A DNA stretch of 64,000 nt from Mariniblastus sp964414815 (GCA_964414815.1 CAYPXY010000012.1:1-64000), one strand, 5' to 3'; positions 8,132-17,699 are shown, numbered from the stretch's first letter. The notes: generated from the letters alone by a model not told the origin. Program-made: numbers and translations.

Positions 8132-9274
8132 CTACCTCAGCTTCCGCACGTACTCCAGGAATTCTGCGTCGAGCTTGTTCCAGTCATTTCCAAAAAACAG
8201 CTCAAAATCGGCGAGCCGTTTTTCGGGGGTGTCCATTTTCAGTGGCTTTTTGGTCGAGGTGTGCTGAAGGTAGCCGATCAGAAATTCAGAGCGTTCATTC
8301 ATCAGGAAATGGACCAGCGCCCAGCTTTCGGCGTACTTTGCCAAGACCATCGGAGTGTCATTGGATCGCAACAAGTCATCCGAGCGAATCAGTTGCTGCA
8401 GCGAATCGGGCTGGCGGTGGTTCAAGTGATTGCGGAAGTCGCTCAGCCGTCCGTAGTTGACCAACCCCGGTTCGCGCCAGCCATGCTTGGCCACCGGCGA
8501 AGGCGTTTCGAAATAGACCGCCAAGCCTTCGTTGAGCCAAAGCGGTGTGTCGGCAAAACGGGTTTGCACACCACGATTGAAAATCAGTTGATGGGTTCCT
8601 TCATGGACGACCGTGGCAATCATCGGAAACACGGTGGGCGACTGAAGAATTTCTTCCAGTCTGCGGTCGTTAAGCGTCTGGTTTCGCGGTGCGACGTCCC
8701 AGGTCAAGTCGTACATGGCGACCCGGTTGGTCTGCAGATTGTAATAGGCAATCATCGATGGGGCTTCGCCAAATTCTTTCTTGACGTAGGCGTTGTATTC
8801 GGCGGCGTTGCGAAAAATCAATATGACCAGAGGAAACTCGGGGTCGGTCAATTCCAGTTTTTTCTTTTTCCAGAACGTTTCGAACTGCCGGAACAGCCTG
8901 GTTTCAAAAAGGTTGCCGATCCACCGAGCATACGTCACCTCGGTTTGATAGGCGATCAGATAATTTTTGGTTTCGTGGAATCTGAAATCGCCGGGCAATT
9001 CCGTGGCCAGTTGGCCTCGCAGTTCCCGCTTGGAGGCCGGTTTAGCGGGGTCCGCATGATCGACGCGGCGAACAACTTGTGCCGGTTCGATGAACCAGAT
9101 TTTTCCATCGCTGCTCTGAAAGTAGAGACTGCGGTCCTCGGCTTCGATCAGGATGTTGCCAAGCAATTCGATTCGCTTGCCTTCAATCTCCAGGGTCAGC
9201 TCGTCTGCTGAAAGAAACTGGGAGATCGCAAGCAGAATAATCAGGCCCGGCAACAGGTGGGTGGACTTGCGCAT
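8132..9274 (-). CDS. Secreted DUF1570 protein, probable metalloprotease-like (peptidase MA fold)
   Basis: 380 residues with a Sec-type signal peptide (residues 1-23, hydrophobic LLPGLIILLAISQFL, cleavage near SADE). The C-terminal two thirds match DUF1570. They include the zinc-binding-type HEGTHQLIFNRG motif (about residue 217, HExxH-like variant HEGTH) and the downstream PLWLNEGLAVYFETP, whose Glu would be the third ligand. This gluzincin arrangement implies a peptidase, but the first motif is HEGTH, with Gly then Thr where HExxH allows any two residues, so the catalytic residues are all present. Probably acts outside the cytoplasmic membrane. Transcribed alone. Confidence 0.82.
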   Translation of the reverse strand: MRKSTHLLPGLIILLAISQFLSADELTLEIEGKRIELLGNILIEAEDRSLYFQSSDGKIWFIEPAQVVRRVDHADPAKPASKRELRGQLATELPGDFRFHETKNYLIAYQTEVTYARWIGNLFETRLFRQFETFWKKKKLELTDPEFPLVILIFRNAAEYNAYVKKEFGEAPSMIAYYNLQTNRVAMYDLTWDVAPRNQTLNDRRLEEILQSPTVFPMIATVVHEGTHQLIFNRGVQTRFADTPLWLNEGLAVYFETPSPVAKHGWREPGLVNYGRLSDFRNHLNHRQPDSLQQLIRSDDLLRSNDTPMVLAKYAESWALVHFLMNERSEFLIGYLQHTSTKKPLKMDTPEKRLADFELFFGNDWNKLDAEFLEYVRKLR

Positions 9275-9367
9275 TGCGATTTCTGGTGACAGGTGTGTGA
9301 GGGGACCGCGTTATGCTGGCGAACAACGTGCCCCTATTATACCACGCCTACTCGTTTGTATTGAAGT

Positions 9368-9572
9368 TGCCCTCTTTTGTAGGCCGGAACAAGGTCGCGG
9401 GAATCAAGTCACAAATCCGCATGGATTGCCACCGCGACCGCAGTTCCGGCATCAACACTTGGGCAATGCCGGAACAGCGCAAACGCTCAGAGACCTGCGA
9501 AATGGCCAATTTCTTCGGCGTTTGCTTGTTCCGGCCTACGTCTTTACTTGTTCCGGCCTACGTCTTTACTTG
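9368..9572. repeat. Intergenic repeat cluster with a tandem 22-base unit
   Basis: Bases 9275-9589 carry no gene. Copies of ttgttccggcctacgtcttt occur in tandem (9527-9571). A related sequence in inverted orientation (taggccggaacaaggtcgcg, 9379-9398) lies about 150 bases away, and a degenerate copy (accggagcaaggtcgcagga) lies at 10673-10692. This is probably a decayed MITE-like element. Confidence 0.55.
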
Positions 9573-9589
9573 AGCCGCGTCAATCGCGA

Positions 9590-10543
9590 TCACTTGTTTG
9601 ACGATTCCGGCAGGGGGGATAGTCCGATGGCTCGGGCTTCGCGGGCCGATTCGTCGACCCGTTTCTCGGTCATGCGGGCGATATATTCCAGGAAGCTGTC
9701 GCCTCCTGCGAACTCTTGGACTTTTTCGTTCCATTCGACTTCCTTGCGGATGGGGCGACCGTTCTGGAGGTCGAAGACGATGTAGCCCTTCGTCTTTTTT
9801 TGCATGATCTGCGATTTGATCTTCTGGCTTTCGACCGGCGTCAGGATCTCTGTCTTGAAAGCAATGTAAGCATTACCCTCGGTGACCTTGATCAATTCGT
9901 AGGCGATGCGTGCGCTCAGTTCATGGGGGCGATCGTCTTCATCCTTGGCTTCGAACTTGGTGGGGACGTGCCAGCGCTGGCCGATGGAGATGGGCTGATT
10001 GGGAAGCGGAATCGAGATGTCGCCGACGCCGAATTTCATTTCCTGAAGTTCGGTCTTGCGATCTTTGACCTGTCCGTTGGGAGTGATCGTGATTTCGGCA
10101 ATCGGTTTGCCTAACCGTTTTGCGGTCTCTTCGTATTCGTAGGGGGCTTGGTCGTCCGTTTTGCTGTTGTAGGAAATCGGTTCGTCGTCACCGATTTGTT
10201 GCCACATGTCAACCGAGACGTTGATGTGTTCGAAGGTCATGTTGCCATCGGCGTCGACGTTGGTGACTTTCCAGCATTTCCGCGAGACACTTCGTGACGC
10301 GGTTTCTTCCATCTCTCCCGCCATACGAGTCTTTGTGGAAGCGGCGTGCTCAACGTCCCAGTAGAGGGTTTCGCCCGGCTGGAGTTTGTACTGGAGCAAG
10401 TACTGCTGCTGCCCATTGAGTCGATCCGCCGTGCGTTCGATCTGCTGGGAGGTTGGCGGAGCATTCGGCGGCTGGCCGAATACCGATGATGGTCCCGTCG
10501 CCAGACTGATCATTGCGGTCAACGTAAACAGAACTCGTTTCAT
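9590..10543 (-). CDS. Secreted protein of unknown function
   Basis: 317 residues with a standard signal peptide (MKRVLFTLTAMISLATGPSSVFG, cleavage about 23/24). The mature part is beta-rich: QYKLQPGETLYWDVEHAAST, a repeated 'ITITPNGQVKDR' type strand, then PLPNQPISIGQRWHVP, which resembles the DUF6263-like secreted proteins of planctomycetes in which a quantity is converted 'with default settings' by a beta barrel. Family assignment is tentative. The C-terminus is charged and Ala-rich. It lies between two repeat clusters and is transcribed alone. Confidence 0.6.
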   Translation of the reverse strand: MKRVLFTLTAMISLATGPSSVFGQPPNAPPTSQQIERTADRLNGQQQYLLQYKLQPGETLYWDVEHAASTKTRMAGEMEETASRSVSRKCWKVTNVDADGNMTFEHINVSVDMWQQIGDDEPISYNSKTDDQAPYEYEETAKRLGKPIAEITITPNGQVKDRKTELQEMKFGVGDISIPLPNQPISIGQRWHVPTKFEAKDEDDRPHELSARIAYELIKVTEGNAYIAFKTEILTPVESQKIKSQIMQKKTKGYIVFDLQNGRPIRKEVEWNEKVQEFAGGDSFLEYIARMTEKRVDESAREARAIGLSPLPESSNK

Positions 10544-10713
10544 TTTAATGCTTCCTTACTTTGTCGATGATTCCTGGGGATGGCCAAGGTGGCAGCCTAC
10601 CCCATTTGCCAGATTTTCGGCAAGTTCAGTCTTGCAATGAATGTTAAAAATTTTACACTTAATGCTTTGTATACCGGAGCAAGGTCGCAGGAAAGAGTTT
10701 CACTATACCGCAG

Positions 10714-10894
10714 TAAGGCGACCGGCAGGTAAAGGTTTACCCAAGCAGAGTATTGTGTTTCCCAGACACTGGGTTGCGAGTCGCGGAGCGACTCGCCTAC
10801 ACTTCTCCTGGGTCCAACCTGCTCCCGTCAATAATTGCGCGCTCGGTTGCGAGTCGCGGAGCGACTCGCCTACACTCTATCTGCCGGGCGCCTA
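10714..10894. repeat. Palindromic intergenic repeat, family A copy 1 (compound)
   Basis: Begins taaggcgaccggcaggtaaa and ends with the inverse ctgccgggcgccta. The interior contains two copies of the perfect hairpin gcgagtcgcggagcgactcgc. The right 25 bases lie inside the capsule-type gene: they encode its last residues and its stop codon (10870-10872). Related copies are at 16615, 21237, 29896, 43775 and 59030. Confidence 0.85.
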
Positions 10895-12342
10895 ATGAGT
10901 TGCTCGAACCGTTGCTTGACGCGATTGAGTTCGTTTCTTACACGAATCAGCAGCGTTTTTGTTGGCGGGCGGGCGTAGAGCGTATGGCCTTTGAATTGCC
11001 CCTCAAATAGGCCGGTTGCCTGAAAATACTGGTAGCGATGGCCGAATGTCTGCAGCCAGTACCCGTACATCAAGGCCCCTTCCGGACTCAGTTCCCTCAG
11101 TTCGGAACAAAGCATCTGCACCGTTTCTTCATGGGATTTCGGTTGATACGTCCCACCGAGATGTTGGTACAAGGATGGGCCGAGCAGGACACTCGGACGC
11201 TTCCAGTAAACAGCTTCAATGCCGACGCTTGAGCCGAACGATACGACGCCGTTGCTCGCCTTCACCAAGGCATAGCTGTCAACGTCAGACTCAGGGGGAA
11301 TCACGGTCAGGTTGGGTAAATCGAGTTCCCGCATGGCCTGAGTTCGGCGATTGGTTAAACCGATCAAGTTCGGATGCATTCGCAGTGTGAGGTGAATTTC
11401 TTTGTGATCGGCCAGCGACACCGCGATCCGGCGTATCGCATCCGTTTGATCGGGATAGAGTTCATTTTTCCAGTAGTCGCCAATTGCTACAAACTCATCC
11501 TCCGACGAATTGAAAATGACGAGATTGCGTTTTTCAGGATTCCAGCTTGCCGGCAGGCGGTTGGGTTCCTGGCGTTTGACGAATGAATGCCAGTTTCGCT
11601 CGACCCGCGCGACTCGATCCTGAAACCAGGTTGCTGCCATAGATTCTCGATCAGGACTGGAGGCGGCCTGCGTCCAGTGTTGGCGGATGACCTGATCGGT
11701 GGCCCGAATGTCGTGCAGCAAATGCCCTTTCATCAAGCTGTAGTGCTGCCCGTCGCAGCCGCGTTCATGCAGTTGACATTCAATATGGCGGCTTTCAGCG
11801 GCTCGAAATACGGCTCGCATCGCTGCAAACCGGCCATTGAAAACATAAATTCGGTCGGGCTGGTGTTGGTCGATGAATGACTGGGTTGCCCGAAACGTGC
11901 GGTACGCCGACTGCATGAATCGCTGGATCAACGGGCGATGGGCGACCAGGTCTGGTTCCGGATCGCGAACGTTTGAAACCAGTGAGGAGAGGACGGCGTA
12001 GCCGATGTCAAAGTTCTCGATGCGGTATTCAATCAAGTCCTGAAGGTTGGCAAATTCCAGCTTGAGGGGTTCCAGTGAGTGGAGCGGCTGGTTGAGCGAG
12101 TACAGACGGAGGGGGTGCGCAGGTTCGGAGTCCAGCATTTCCAGACCCATGGCTCGCCGTCCGATGCACTGCTGGCATCGTTCGGGGCTGCGGTCAGGAT
12201 TGAAGTCACAATTTGGCAACTCACCCAGACAGTTGAGGAACTGCACTTCATCGCCGCGGTCGAGATGCTGTTGGGCGATCTCCAGTTCGGTCTCAAAATG
12301 AGGAGCCACGGTCGCGTAAGGTGAGATGATGGCGATTTTCAT
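10870..12342 (-). CDS. Capsule polysaccharide biosynthesis-like transferase
   Basis: 490 residues when started at MKIAIISPYATVAPHFETEL (ATG 12340-12342); the frame is open for 16 codons further. The N-terminal half is a Rossmann-like domain typical of surface-polysaccharide transferases. A conserved-Cys segment (NCDFNPDRSPERCQQCIGRR) follows near residue 50. The C-terminal half has the GT-B/CMP-sugar-type blocks LTLRMHPNLIGL, VIPPESDVDSYALVKAS and VVSFGSSVGIEAVYWKRPSVL seen in capsule synthesis proteins (KpsS/CapZ-like). It probably builds a surface glycan with the neighbouring methyltransferase and glycosyltransferases. Its last residues (RRPADRV) and stop come from the adjoining family A repeat, so the native C-terminus has been altered. 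Confidence 0.75.
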   Translation of the reverse strand: MKIAIISPYATVAPHFETELEIAQQHLDRGDEVQFLNCLGELPNCDFNPDRSPERCQQCIGRRAMGLEMLDSEPAHPLRLYSLNQPLHSLEPLKLEFANLQDLIEYRIENFDIGYAVLSSLVSNVRDPEPDLVAHRPLIQRFMQSAYRTFRATQSFIDQHQPDRIYVFNGRFAAMRAVFRAAESRHIECQLHERGCDGQHYSLMKGHLLHDIRATDQVIRQHWTQAASSPDRESMAATWFQDRVARVERNWHSFVKRQEPNRLPASWNPEKRNLVIFNSSEDEFVAIGDYWKNELYPDQTDAIRRIAVSLADHKEIHLTLRMHPNLIGLTNRRTQAMRELDLPNLTVIPPESDVDSYALVKASNGVVSFGSSVGIEAVYWKRPSVLLGPSLYQHLGGTYQPKSHEETVQMLCSELRELSPEGALMYGYWLQTFGHRYQYFQATGLFEGQFKGHTLYARPPTKTLLIRVRNELNRVKQRFEQLIRRPADRV

Positions 12343-12531
12343 ATTTCTGAACGATAGCGAAGCACTGGCAAATCGCCAATACAAATTCATCTTGCGTCGA
12401 GGCCCGTACTCCCCCTATATTTCGCACCCCGCGTCTCCAGGTTGTGATTGGCTGTCAATGATCGCCTGGAAGCCACAGGAGTTTGGATCTGCCTGACAGG
12501 TGATTGCGGGATCAACGTTCGGAGGAATGCG

Positions 12532-13512
12532 ATGCCAATTTCATTTCAGCACACTCATCGCATGCTGAACGTCGGTTGCGGTCAGCGCTACCATCCTTCG
12601 TGGACAAATCTGGATTTGATTCATTCGGATTCGTCGGTGTTGCAACACGATCTTCTGACAGGACTTCCGTTCGATGACAATCATTTCGATGTGGTTTATC
12701 ATTCTCACGTGCTGGAACATCTGTCGTCGGAAGACGGCGCAGCCATGATTCGGGAGTGTTTCCGTGTACTCAAGCCAGGCGGAATCATGCGGGTGGTTGT
12801 GCCGGATCTCGAACAGATTGCCCGGCTTTATTTGCAGCAACACGACCGGGCCTGCCAGGGCGACGAGCAGGCCAAGGCTAACTATGACTGGATGAAGCTG
12901 GAGCTGCTCGACCAGATGGTTCGTCAGCGATCCGGCGGGGCGATGGCCCATTTCATTACCGGCAAGCCCATCACCAATCCGGAGTTTGTGCTTTCACGGC
13001 TTGGTTGCGAGTTTGAGGTTTGCGTCGCGGGCCATGATCTGGGGCGGACAGTTCGCGAAGGACGATCGCGAGAGGGCGAAGGCGGGAGTACGAGTCAGGT
13101 GTCCGCCGTTGGTCAGTGGTGGTATCGGTTACGAAAGAAGCTGGCGATTCGCACGGTTCGGATTTTGATGGGACGCAAGATGCGAAAGGCATTCGAAGAA
13201 GTCATTTTCCGCAGTCAGGGCGAAGTCCATCGCTGGATGTACGACCGGTATTCGCTCCAGCAACTTTGTACTCAGTGCGGTTTTGTCGAGCCGCAGGTTT
13301 GCACGGCGTTCGATAGCCAAATTGAAAACTTTGCCGAATATGAGTTGGACTCGAAGGGCGGGTTAGTCAGAAAACCGGACTCATTGTTTTTCGAATGCGG
13401 GAAGTTGGGTGCCAGGGTGCAGGATTCATGTGGCCAAGGACAGAAAGAAGACGGCGAGCTTGACAGTTCAAAATCCGGTCGCAAGGAGTTAGAGTTGCTG
13501 GCTCAGGTGTAA
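12532..13512 (+). CDS. Class I SAM-dependent methyltransferase
   Basis: 326 residues. A good Shine-Dalgarno ggagg (12521-12525) seven bases before ATG 12532 decides this start over an open frame reaching back to 12448. The SAM-binding motif I is MLNVGCGQRYHPSWTNLDL, then motif II/III equivalents FDVVYHSHVLEHLSSED and FRVLKPGGIMRVVVPDLEQ (the type often found next to polysaccharide genes). A second part after residue 150 is family-specific, and the last 30 residues are polar and look expendable. It is divergent from the capsule-type gene and is followed 16 bases later by a glycosyltransferase, so both probably act on the same glycan. Confidence 0.85.
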   Translation: MPISFQHTHRMLNVGCGQRYHPSWTNLDLIHSDSSVLQHDLLTGLPFDDNHFDVVYHSHVLEHLSSEDGAAMIRECFRVLKPGGIMRVVVPDLEQIARLYLQQHDRACQGDEQAKANYDWMKLELLDQMVRQRSGGAMAHFITGKPITNPEFVLSRLGCEFEVCVAGHDLGRTVREGRSREGEGGSTSQVSAVGQWWYRLRKKLAIRTVRILMGRKMRKAFEEVIFRSQGEVHRWMYDRYSLQQLCTQCGFVEPQVCTAFDSQIENFAEYELDSKGGLVRKPDSLFFECGKLGARVQDSCGQGQKEDGELDSSKSGRKELELLAQV

Positions 13513-13528
13513 TTTATCCATTACTGTC

Positions 13529-14464
13529 ATGTCATTCAATGTTCCAATTCTGTTCTGCATTTTCAACCGACCTGAGTTGACGGCTCGATCATTCGAAGCC
13601 ATTGCAAGACAGAAGCCGAGGAATCTATTGATCGCTGGCGATGGTCCGCGACGGGCAACGGCAGGCGATGCCGAACGGGTTGAGCAAACGCGCAAGATCA
13701 TCCAGCAGATTGACTGGGACTGCAATCTGCAAGCCCGGTTTGCCAATGAGAATATCGGGTGCAGGAACCACATGGCTCGCGCGATCGACTGGGGGTTTGA
13801 CGAACACGAGCGGTTGATCATCCTGGAAGACGACTGCGTTCCTTCCGACAGCTTTTTTTCATACTGCGAGGAAATGCTGGAGCGATATTCTGACGAGCCG
13901 CGCGTCATGACCATTGGTGGCATCAACCATGTTCAGTCGCCGCTTTCCGCCGACTATCGGTTTTCAAAATATCCGTTGATCTGGGGCTGGGCAAGTTGGC
14001 GTCGGGCGTGGCGGCACTATGATCTCGAGATGAAAGCGTGGCAATCGCTCGAACATCGCAATCGAGTGCTGGATCAGTTTACCGAAGGTTCCGATGAGTG
14101 GAATTATTGGAACTGGATTTTCACGGAGCAAGCTGCAGGGCGGATCGATACGTGGGACTATAGCTGGACGTTCGCCTCGTGGCTCAATAGCGGCTTGACG
14201 ATTCTGCCCCGCGAGAATCTGGTTTCGAATACTGGATTTGGCGAGAATGCAACCCATACGATGGATGCAGCAAGTCCGATGGGGAATCTACAACCGCATG
14301 AGATGAAGCTCAATCATCATCCGGATCGCATCGAACGAGACACAGAGTGGGATCGTCGGGCGCGGGAGTTCTATTTTGCAGGAGCGGCACCGCCTCCCGT
14401 GATTCCGCTGCCGCAGCGCAAACGATCACGCCTGGCAAAATGGTTCGGTCGCCGAGCGGCGTGA
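13529..14464 (+). CDS. Glycosyltransferase, GT2-like (GT-A fold)
   Basis: 311 residues. The N-terminal PILFCIFNRPELTARSFEAI block, the metal-binding-type acidic pair in LIILEDDCVPSDSFF (about residue 92) and KYPLIWGWASWRRAWRHYD are shared by GT-A transferases often annotated as 'hemolytic protein HlpA-like' glycosyltransferases. The C-terminus is basic (RKRSRLAKWFGRRAA). It probably transfers a sugar to a surface polysaccharide from a nucleotide-sugar donor. It starts 16 bases after the methyltransferase stop on the same strand, and converges with the GT4 gene that ends at 14472. Confidence 0.85.
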   Translation: MSFNVPILFCIFNRPELTARSFEAIARQKPRNLLIAGDGPRRATAGDAERVEQTRKIIQQIDWDCNLQARFANENIGCRNHMARAIDWGFDEHERLIILEDDCVPSDSFFSYCEEMLERYSDEPRVMTIGGINHVQSPLSADYRFSKYPLIWGWASWRRAWRHYDLEMKAWQSLEHRNRVLDQFTEGSDEWNYWNWIFTEQAAGRIDTWDYSWTFASWLNSGLTILPRENLVSNTGFGENATHTMDAASPMGNLQPHEMKLNHHPDRIERDTEWDRRAREFYFAGAAPPPVIPLPQRKRSRLAKWFGRRAA

Positions 14465-14471
14465 TTTGGGC

Positions 14472-15641
14472 TTACAGTAGTCGGTCGTAGACGCGAGCGA
14501 CACCTCGAGCCATGCTGGTATCGGAAAGTACTTGTCGCTGGCGGGTGTAGGCGGAGGTACTCATCGACTGCCAACGATTCTGGTCGCCGATCAGTTGCTG
14601 CAGTCGATCGGCCAGATCCTGTGCGTCGCCGGGTTCGAAAATCAATCCGTCCTGTTGGTCGCGGACCGCTTCGGGAATTCCTTCGACCCGGCTGGCGACA
14701 ACCGGAACGCCATTGGCCATCGCTTCGAGTACCACCATTGGCAGGCCTTCACCGTAGAGGCTTGGCAATACAAACAGATCCATCCTTCGTAGCTCGGCGT
14801 TAATATCTTTCTGAAAGCCTGCCCAATTGATGAGGGGGCCGATGCCCAGTGACTCGACTCGCTGCATGATTTCGGCTTGATAGGATTCAGTTTCAAAGGG
14901 TCCGACGGCGTTGAGCTGAACCGGGATGTTTCGCTGCTGCAGCAAGTGAAGGGCGTCCAGCAGCACTTCGGTGCCTTTGCGTGGACGGAACAGGGCCATC
15001 GTGCCAATCACCCACGGCTCACGCGGCGGATTCCGGTCGGGCAGATTTTCGATCGGCGTGACGCCGTTGGGAACGACAGAAATCCGGTTAGAGTTGGCGA
15101 CGAAGGTCTTCATGTAGTTACCCAGGCTGTTGGAGACACAGATCAACTGGTCTGCTTTTTTCAGACTCCATCGCTCCATCCAGGTGTTGATGCGATTGGC
15201 CCAAGGACGATTCGAATCCCGACCGACGGGGCTATGAACGTGATAGATCAAGGGGCATCCGATTCGGCTTGCGGCCAGCCGCCCGATCAACAGAGTTCGG
15301 GGAGTGTGTGCGTGGATTGCGGCGTAGTCGCTCTGGTTGATGACGGAAACAACTTTCTCAACGCAGCGGAAATCGAATTTTGAGAGCATGGGGGTAGCAA
15401 ACAAGGGAGTGTCTTGCGATTGCCGTACCTGGGGGAATTGGTTGGGTTTGACGCACGCGAATCCGACCTCATATCCAAATTTCGGCAGGTTCAGCGCTAA
15501 CAAATCCTGCACACGTTCCGCACCGGAGAAGTGTTCACCGTTGATCAAGTGCAGAATTTTTGCGCGGATTTCCGGCTTGCTGCGGTGAGTCGAGAAGGTC
15601 GGTTGTCCTGCGAGTTGTGTGGGGGTTTGGAGGATGGACAT
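14472..15641 (-). CDS. Glycosyltransferase family 4 (GT-B fold)
   Basis: 389 residues. The N-terminal acceptor domain begins ILHLINGEHFSGAERVQDLL (about residue 30), with the GAE signature of many GT4 enzymes. The C-terminal donor domain has IGTMALFRPRKGTEVLLDAL, then the E-x7-E-type signature GEGLPMVVLEAMANGVPVV and EGIPEAVRDQQDGLIFEPGD. It probably extends a surface polysaccharide. Just upstream of the ATG (15639-15641) lies an array of 7-base repeats (15651-15682) and no good Shine-Dalgarno sequence. It is convergent with the GT2-like gene. Confidence 0.9.
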   Translation of the reverse strand: MSILQTPTQLAGQPTFSTHRSKPEIRAKILHLINGEHFSGAERVQDLLALNLPKFGYEVGFACVKPNQFPQVRQSQDTPLFATPMLSKFDFRCVEKVVSVINQSDYAAIHAHTPRTLLIGRLAASRIGCPLIYHVHSPVGRDSNRPWANRINTWMERWSLKKADQLICVSNSLGNYMKTFVANSNRISVVPNGVTPIENLPDRNPPREPWVIGTMALFRPRKGTEVLLDALHLLQQRNIPVQLNAVGPFETESYQAEIMQRVESLGIGPLINWAGFQKDINAELRRMDLFVLPSLYGEGLPMVVLEAMANGVPVVASRVEGIPEAVRDQQDGLIFEPGDAQDLADRLQQLIGDQNRWQSMSTSAYTRQRQVLSDTSMARGVARVYDRLL

Positions 15642-15650
15642 TTTTTTGGG

Positions 15651-15682
15651 CAGTAGTCAGTAGTCAGTAGTCAGTAGTCAGT
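15651..15682. repeat. Heptamer tandem repeat (cagtagt x about 4.5)
   Basis: A run of cagtagt units on the + strand, starting nine bases upstream of the glycosyltransferase start codon (minus strand), so it lies in the 5' leader where a ribosome binding site is expected. The 7-base period is shared with arrays at 25091, 33208, 39343 and 62733. Confidence 0.9.
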
Positions 15683-15826
15683 GGGATAGACGTCCACGTC
15701 TGTCATCGTCTCTTCACATCTGTTGTCGTCTGGTTTTCGAGGGTTCATGGTCTGCGTACCTCCTGGACGATGATGCGGACGATGATGCCTTTTTGGTGCG
15801 TTGACAGACGTGGACGTCTATCCCAC
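15681..15826. mobile_element. MITE-like element with 25-base terminal inverted repeats, family C
   Basis: Perfect 25-base inverted repeats at 15681-15705 (gtgggatagacgtccacgtc then tgtca) and 15802-15826 bound a 146-base segment with no reading frame. Single ends of the same family occur at 18320, 26482-26650 (four copies inside a gene) and 50837-50957. The surrounding gene-free stretch is 15642-16209; beyond this element it holds nothing that I recognise. Confidence 0.75.
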
Positions 15827-16209
15827 GAGTTCCTGTTAAATCCTACGTTTTGCCTGTTATCATGGAGTGATGCGGAGGCGTGTTTAGCTTGTTCTTCAAT
15901 CGAATCTGTTTCTGTAAACGGATGAATCGTTAGAACCGTCGGATTTGGCAAATCAAACGGAAAAGATCGAAAACTGGAGATTTCGCAGGGAATCCAGAAA
16001 GACGACGGCCAGATTTTCGGTACCACCATCAGAACCGCTACAAGGCGACAGTTTCGCTAGCCGGAAAACTTTAACGGGTCAAAAGAAGCAATTTTTTCAG
16101 ATCAAATTTCTCAAGCGATGTATTTTTTACCTCGACTCAGTAGGGATGGCCAGCAGTCGGTGAGATGGGATAAGGAAAAACAACACAACGATCAGACGTG
16201 GAACAAACA

Positions 16210-16542
16210 ATGGCCAAGACGACGAAAGCAACTCAAACTTTGGACGAAACAGGACGACGCAAAGATAGTGACCGTCGTAAGGTCAGTGATCCATCGAAAA
16301 TACCGAGTGCGGATCGCCGCAAATCCAATCGGCGTCGGCAGATCGATCCTACCACTTGCGAACGTGAGTACTCCGAGGGCGAAGTTGAGTTCATGCAAGC
16401 CATGGATGAGTACAAGCGAAGATCGGGCCGTATGTTCCCGACTTGCAGCGAGATTCTCGAAGTGCTAATGAAGCTGGGTTATCGCAAGGTCGCGGATCCT
16501 CAACCGCTCTATCAGGCTCAGGATGGCTCAGCGAGCCGCTGA
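16210..16542 (+). CDS. Small conserved hypothetical protein
   Basis: 110 residues from ATG 16210 (a GTG at 16198 is the alternative start). The N-terminal half is basic and polar (SADRRKSNRRRQIDPTTCE), probably disordered or nucleic-acid binding. The C-terminal half is a helical segment (YSEGEVEFMQAMDEYKRRSGRMFPTCSEILEVLMKLGYRKV, read as two parts) of the kind seen in small proteins widely conserved in planctomycetes, where the same 'EFMQAMDEYKR...MFPT.SE' text recurs. Function unknown. It has no operon partner. Confidence 0.7.
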   Translation: MAKTTKATQTLDETGRRKDSDRRKVSDPSKIPSADRRKSNRRRQIDPTTCEREYSEGEVEFMQAMDEYKRRSGRMFPTCSEILEVLMKLGYRKVADPQPLYQAQDGSASR

Positions 16543-16614
16543 TATTTTTGGTCGGTCCCAATAAAATGAGGTGGGGCCGCCTCTTCCAGCTATTAAACTT
16601 TCGTTCCTGCCAGT

Positions 16615-16826
16615 TTAGGCGAGCGGCAGATGAGAACCTACCGGGCAGCTCGCGCTGCTCCGCTACCAATGAAAGCGGAAGTGCGCAAGCACTCCGGTCC
16701 TTGGGTATTTTTAGATTTGTCGGTCGCCTTAGCTGGCAGGGGGCGTTGGTCTTCGGCCTACCTCATTCCTGATAGGAAATTTACACGAGACTCATGCTGG
16801 TATGATTCTACCCGCCGGTCGCCTTA
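16615..16826. repeat. Degenerate family A repeat
   Basis: Starts ttaggcgagcggcagatgag and ends cgccggtcgcctta, the family A termini, with a diverged interior that may hold a nested insertion. The last three bases (tta, 16824-16826) are the stop codon of the nitrilase-family gene on the minus strand. The gene-free interval 16543-16823 is essentially this element. Confidence 0.55.
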
Positions 16827-17699
16827 ACTCTCAGCCACCCTCCGATACACTTTGGGTCTTCTGTCCTTTACCCGGTCAACCTCATGGATGCCTGGAATAT
16901 TCACCAGATGCTTCTGTCGCGATCGCTGCGGATCGACTTCGCCATAGATGATGGCCTCCTGATCATGATTGGCGAATTCGACGGCTCGCCCACTGGGATC
17001 ACAAAATTTGCTTTTGCCGATAAATGAAAACCCGCGTTCGGTTCCAACGCGGTTGACCGACATGAAATAAACATGATTTTCAAGTGCCCGGGCGTTCGGA
17101 ATGAAATCGGAAGCCAACCCTGACGTCGGCGGCCAGTTCGTGGGCAGCACAATCAAGTCGGCTCCTTTCAACATCAACACTCGGGAGGCTTCGGGAAAGG
17201 AACAGTCGTAACAAATCTGCATTCCGATGTTCAGCCCTCCGCCGGATGTCGCATGTTCTCCGTCGGCCATTCGGTCTGCCAGTGGCGGCAACTCGAAAAC
17301 GTCCAGTCGTTCACCATGCGACGTGAACCGATCCACGCCCAGAAACGGCAAATGAATTTTTCGGTAGCTTCCAATCAGCCCTCCCGGCCCCACAAGTGCC
17401 ACCGAATTGAAAACCTGCTCCCCCTCCCGTTCGAGGAACCCGTAGGCGATAAACGAGTTGAAATCGGCGCACATTGCCTGGGCCGATTGCAAATGATCGC
17501 CATCCACCGGCTGGGCGATCTCCCGAGCCTCTTCCAGCGATTCAAAGCAGTACCCCGAAACCGCGCATTCGGGAAAAACGGTCAGCAATGCTCCGTTGCT
17601 GGAAGTAACGCTCAGCCGTTGTCGCATCGTGGCCATATTTTTCTCCGGCTCAGCGATCTGAACGTCCATCTGAACCCCGGCTATTTTGAATCTCGACAT
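16824..17699 (-). CDS. Carbon-nitrogen hydrolase (nitrilase superfamily)
   Basis: 291 residues with the complete Glu-Lys-Cys triad: E44 in VFPECAVSGY, K114 in SYRKIHLPFLG and C163 in MQICYDCSFPE. The structure is the usual alpha-beta-beta-alpha fold of omega-amidases, N-carbamoyl-amide hydrolases and related enzymes that cleave a non-peptide C-N bond. The substrate cannot be told from the sequence. Cytoplasmic. The TAA stop (16824-16826) is the terminal tta of the neighbouring family A repeat. It is divergent from the unknown gene at 17811 across a 111-base promoter region. Confidence 0.9.
   Translation of the reverse strand: MSRFKIAGVQMDVQIAEPEKNMATMRQRLSVTSSNGALLTVFPECAVSGYCFESLEEAREIAQPVDGDHLQSAQAMCADFNSFIAYGFLEREGEQVFNSVALVGPGGLIGSYRKIHLPFLGVDRFTSHGERLDVFELPPLADRMADGEHATSGGGLNIGMQICYDCSFPEASRVLMLKGADLIVLPTNWPPTSGLASDFIPNARALENHVYFMSVNRVGTERGFSFIGKSKFCDPSGRAVEFANHDQEAIIYGEVDPQRSRQKHLVNIPGIHEVDRVKDRRPKVYRRVAES

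Noticed and set aside
8261..9211. 316-codon frame antisense to the DUF1570 gene
   Set aside because: It lies wholly inside a gene with a signal peptide and zinc motif on the other strand.
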